Assembly (NCBI GenBank): GCA_900538355.1
Contig: UPXS01000008.1
Coordinates: 33,448-97,447, forward strand
DNA length: 64,000 bases
Source: an uncultured Veillonella sp.
Lineage (GTDB): Bacteria > Bacillota > Negativicutes > Veillonellales > Veillonellaceae
Direction: 5' to 3'
The notes beneath the pieces are model-generated. The model was not told where the DNA came from and made no database searches. It saw only the letters and a list, made by a program, of their open reading frames with translations. Numbering within the stretch: position 1 is the first letter of the stretch; each line of letters opens with the position of its first letter. Of this stretch, positions 61,848 to 64,000 are shown in pieces. The position numbers were made by a program, and so were the translations under genes.

Positions 61848-61904
61848 AAACCCTTCTCTACATTCCCAGTTCAAACCGAACTAAAGAATATTAGAGAAGG
61901 GTTT
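61848..61904 (-). terminator. Terminator after ileS
   Basis: AAACCCTTCTCTA (61848-61860) pairs with TAGAGAAGGGTTT (61892-61904), with an inner AGTTC/GAACT hairpin. The remaining AT-rich sequence at 61598-61847 contains only the leader of the small peptide gene. Confidence 0.85.
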
Positions 61905-61931
61905 ATATAGATTATGTAGTCTTATCTATAA

Positions 61932-64000
61932 TTATAAAGATTCTACAACCTCTGCACAACGATGGCAAAGTGTAGGGTGTTCGCTATCTTGACCTACTGT
62001 ATCGCGGTGGATCCAGCAACGTTCACATTTTTCAAGTTCAGATGGAGCAACTACTGTTGCAACGCCTGTTTCTTCGTCTTTTACAGCCTCTACTGGTGCA
62101 GCGCCGTTTACAATGTGAGCTTCGGATACGATAACAAGTTTAGCCAAGCCTTCTTCACCAAGAGCGTTCAATGCGTCGAATGCAGCGCCTTCAGCGTATA
62201 CTGTAACGGATGCATCCAATGGGTGACCGATTGTTTTGTTTTGACGAGCAAGTTCCAATGCTTTTTGTACAGATGTACGCAAGTCTAATAATTGGTTCCA
62301 TTTATCAGCCAATTCTTGGTTGAAGTGTTCAGGATGACCTTGTGGCCAATCTTGAAGCATAACGGATTCAGGCATGCCTTCTTCTTTAGGCATGTATTTC
62401 CAAACTTCTTCTGCTGTGAAGGAAAGTACTGGAGATACCATTGCTACCAATGTTTTCAAGATTTCATACATAGCTGTTTGAGCAGAACGACGAGCTACGT
62501 TGTTTTTGCTTTCAGCATACATAGTATCTTTCATTACATCAAGGTAGATGGAGCTCAAGTCTACTGTACAGAAGTTATGAATTGCATGGTACAACATGTG
62601 GAATTCATAGTTTTCATACGCTTCAGTAACCTTTTGACGTACTTCTTCTAAGCGCAACAATGCCCATTTATCGAATTCGGACATATCTGCGTAAGCCACT
62701 TTGTCAGTGTTTGGATTGAAGTCATCCAAGTTGCCAAGCAAGAAGCGGAATGTATTACGGATCTTACGGTATACTTCGGATAATTGTTTTACGATGTCTT
62801 TGGACAAACGTACGTCTGCTTGGTAATCCGCGGAGGATACCCACAAACGCATAACATCAGCGCCGTATACGTCGATGATGTCGCTTGGAGCTACTGTATT
62901 ACCTACAGATTTAGACATTTTGCGACCTTCGCCGTCCACAACGAAACCGTGAGTCAATACAGAATTATATGGTGCTTTACCTGTTGTTGCTACAGCAGTT
63001 AACAAGGAAGAGTTGAACCAACCGCGATGTTGGTCAGAACCTTCAAGGTACATAGCACATGGTACGTCAAGATCATTAACTTCGAGTACGCCAGCCCAAG
63101 AGGAACCAGAGTCAAACCATACGTCCATGATGTCTGTTTCTTTTTTGAACTCATCATGACCGCAATGAGGACATTTGAAGCCTTCTGGTAACAATTCTTT
63201 TGCACTGTGAGCCCACCAAGCATCGGAGCCTTCTACAGCTACTTTTTCTTGTAATGCTTTGATAGTATCATCGTTGATGATATGCTCGCCACAGCTTTCA
63301 CAATAGTAAATAGGAATTGGCACGCCCCAAATACGTTGACGGGAAATTACCCAGTCACCACGGTCGCGAACCATGTTGAAGATGCGGTCATGGCCCCATT
63401 TAGGAATCCATTGTACTTGGTTATCGATAGCATCAAGCGCTTGTTGACGGTACCCATCTACAGAGGAGAACCATTGTTCTGTAGCACGGTAGATAACAGG
63501 GTTTTTACAACGCCAGCAGTGAGCATATTGGTGACGCAAGCTAGATTTATTAAGTAATGCATTGTTGTGCGCCAAGATTTTAATAATAGGCACCTCTGCA
63601 TCGTGGATTTCTACGCCAGCCAATGGGAACTCAGTATCGCCATAACGATTGTCGTCTACTTGTTTAGTGTAGTTACCAGTTTCGTTAACAAGGGATACGA
63701 TAGGAAGTTCAGTTTTTCCTTCCTTGTTATAACGCATAACGATGTTAAAGTCGTCTTCACCGTGTGCAGGAGCTGTATGTACGCAACCAGTACCTGCTTC
63801 AAGTGTTACATGGTCGCCACACAATACAGTGGATTTACGTTCTACGAATGGATGTTTAAATTCAGCTAATTCTAAATCTGCGCCGGAGAAACGATTTACG
63901 ATTTCATAGTCTTCGATACCAATATCTTTCATAGCTGCGTCAACAAGTTCAGTAGCCATCAAGTAGTATTCGTCGCCTACTTTTACCCAGCCGTATTCAA
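61932..64000 (-). CDS. ileS: Isoleucyl-tRNA synthetase, C-terminal part (runs off the window)
   Basis: IleS charges tRNA-Ile. The last 689 or so codons are present; the frame stays open to the window edge (EYGWVKVGDEYYL before the first in-frame ATG), so the N-terminus, with the HIGH motif, is outside. Visible are part of the editing domain (CVHTAPAHGEDDFNIVMRY), WVISRQRIWGVPIPIYYC, the ATP-site KMSKS in DGEGRKMSKSVGNT, the anticodon-binding domain and the C-terminal zinc site CERCWIHRD...CHRC. It ends with its own terminator. Confidence 0.97.
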   Translation of the reverse strand, partial: EYGWVKVGDEYYLMATELVDAAMKDIGIEDYEIVNRFSGADLELAEFKHPFVERKSTVLCGDHVTLEAGTGCVHTAPAHGEDDFNIVMRYNKEGKTELPIVSLVNETGNYTKQVDDNRYGDTEFPLAGVEIHDAEVPIIKILAHNNALLNKSSLRHQYAHCWRCKNPVIYRATEQWFSSVDGYRQQALDAIDNQVQWIPKWGHDRIFNMVRDRGDWVISRQRIWGVPIPIYYCESCGEHIINDDTIKALQEKVAVEGSDAWWAHSAKELLPEGFKCPHCGHDEFKKETDIMDVWFDSGSSWAGVLEVNDLDVPCAMYLEGSDQHRGWFNSSLLTAVATTGKAPYNSVLTHGFVVDGEGRKMSKSVGNTVAPSDIIDVYGADVMRLWVSSADYQADVRLSKDIVKQLSEVYRKIRNTFRFLLGNLDDFNPNTDKVAYADMSEFDKWALLRLEEVRQKVTEAYENYEFHMLYHAIHNFCTVDLSSIYLDVMKDTMYAESKNNVARRSAQTAMYEILKTLVAMVSPVLSFTAEEVWKYMPKEEGMPESVMLQDWPQGHPEHFNQELADKWNQLLDLRTSVQKALELARQNKTIGHPLDASVTVYAEGAAFDALNALGEEGLAKLVIVSEAHIVNGAAPVEAVKDEETGVATVVAPSELEKCERCWIHRDTVGQDSEHPTLCHRCAEVVESL

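Overview
The window reads as a chromosomal segment of a Veillonella-like member of the Negativicutes, the low-GC Firmicutes that carry an outer membrane. The evidence is inference from gene content: low-GC coding with strong AGGAGG ribosome binding sites, an SLH-domain outer-membrane porin of the OmpM type, two outer-membrane beta-barrel proteins of the inverse-autotransporter kind, TonB C-terminal domains, lipoproteins, and an anaerobic metabolism (Dcu dicarboxylate carrier, ATP-dependent PEP carboxykinase, Ni-CO dehydrogenase, membrane nitrate reductase). No rRNA or tRNA gene, CRISPR array, prophage or complete insertion sequence was seen.

Layout. 0-4 kb: C4-dicarboxylate carrier, bioA, bioD. 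3.9-4.4 kb: a cluster of large nested palindromes. 4.4-9.5 kb: carbonic anhydrase, YeiH-type carrier, LysE-type exporter, LysR regulator, MFS carrier. 9.8-12.7 kb: an SLH porin with a Fur-like box, flanked by two paralogous ferric-reductase-like membrane proteins. 12.9-21.7 kb: narGHJI, a Crp/Fnr-type regulator and divergent narK. 21.7-22.35 kb: another nested palindrome and a probable type I toxin-antitoxin locus. 22.35-26.8 kb: coproporphyrin-dependent heme genes. 26.9-31.1 kb: YhaN/YhaO-type SMC-like ATPase and nuclease. 31.3-32.4 kb: bioB behind two BirA-type operators. 32.5-41.8 kb: a secreted protein, a probable structured small RNA, an orphan CO dehydrogenase with a His-rich N-terminus, LysR, pckA, a hemerythrin/PAS sensor and two secreted TonB C-terminal-domain proteins. 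41.9-46 kb: a 31-residue peptide gene and a Mn/Zn/Fe-type ABC importer whose last permease carries a winged-helix tail. 46.1-49.9 kb: two acetyltransferases and an AT-rich islet of unknown small genes with rearranged fragments and a nucleotide-cyclase-like protein. 50-64 kb: guaA, ferredoxin, HAD phosphatase, M20 peptidase, amino-acid-binding lipoprotein, a large Sel1-like protein, tandem outer-membrane barrels, a 25-residue peptide gene, and the 3' part of ileS.

How it fits together. Nitrate respiration (nar), heme supply (hemE/H/Y/Q), metal and iron acquisition (porin, ferric-reductase-like proteins, metal ABC importer) and biotin supply (bioA, bioD and bioB under shared BirA-like sites) are mutually supportive. 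Biotin is needed by biotin-dependent carboxylase and decarboxylase enzymes.

The most promising unexplained items are the stand-alone structured RNA near 33.2 kb, the nested palindromes that share an apical loop at 4.05 and 4.33 kb, the holin-like toxin with a facing antisense promoter at 22.1 kb, the 25- and 31-residue peptide genes, the intrinsic terminator sitting between the Crp/Fnr gene and narG, and the duplicated, decayed immunity-like islet at 47-50 kb. All functions are inferred by reading; no database search was run.
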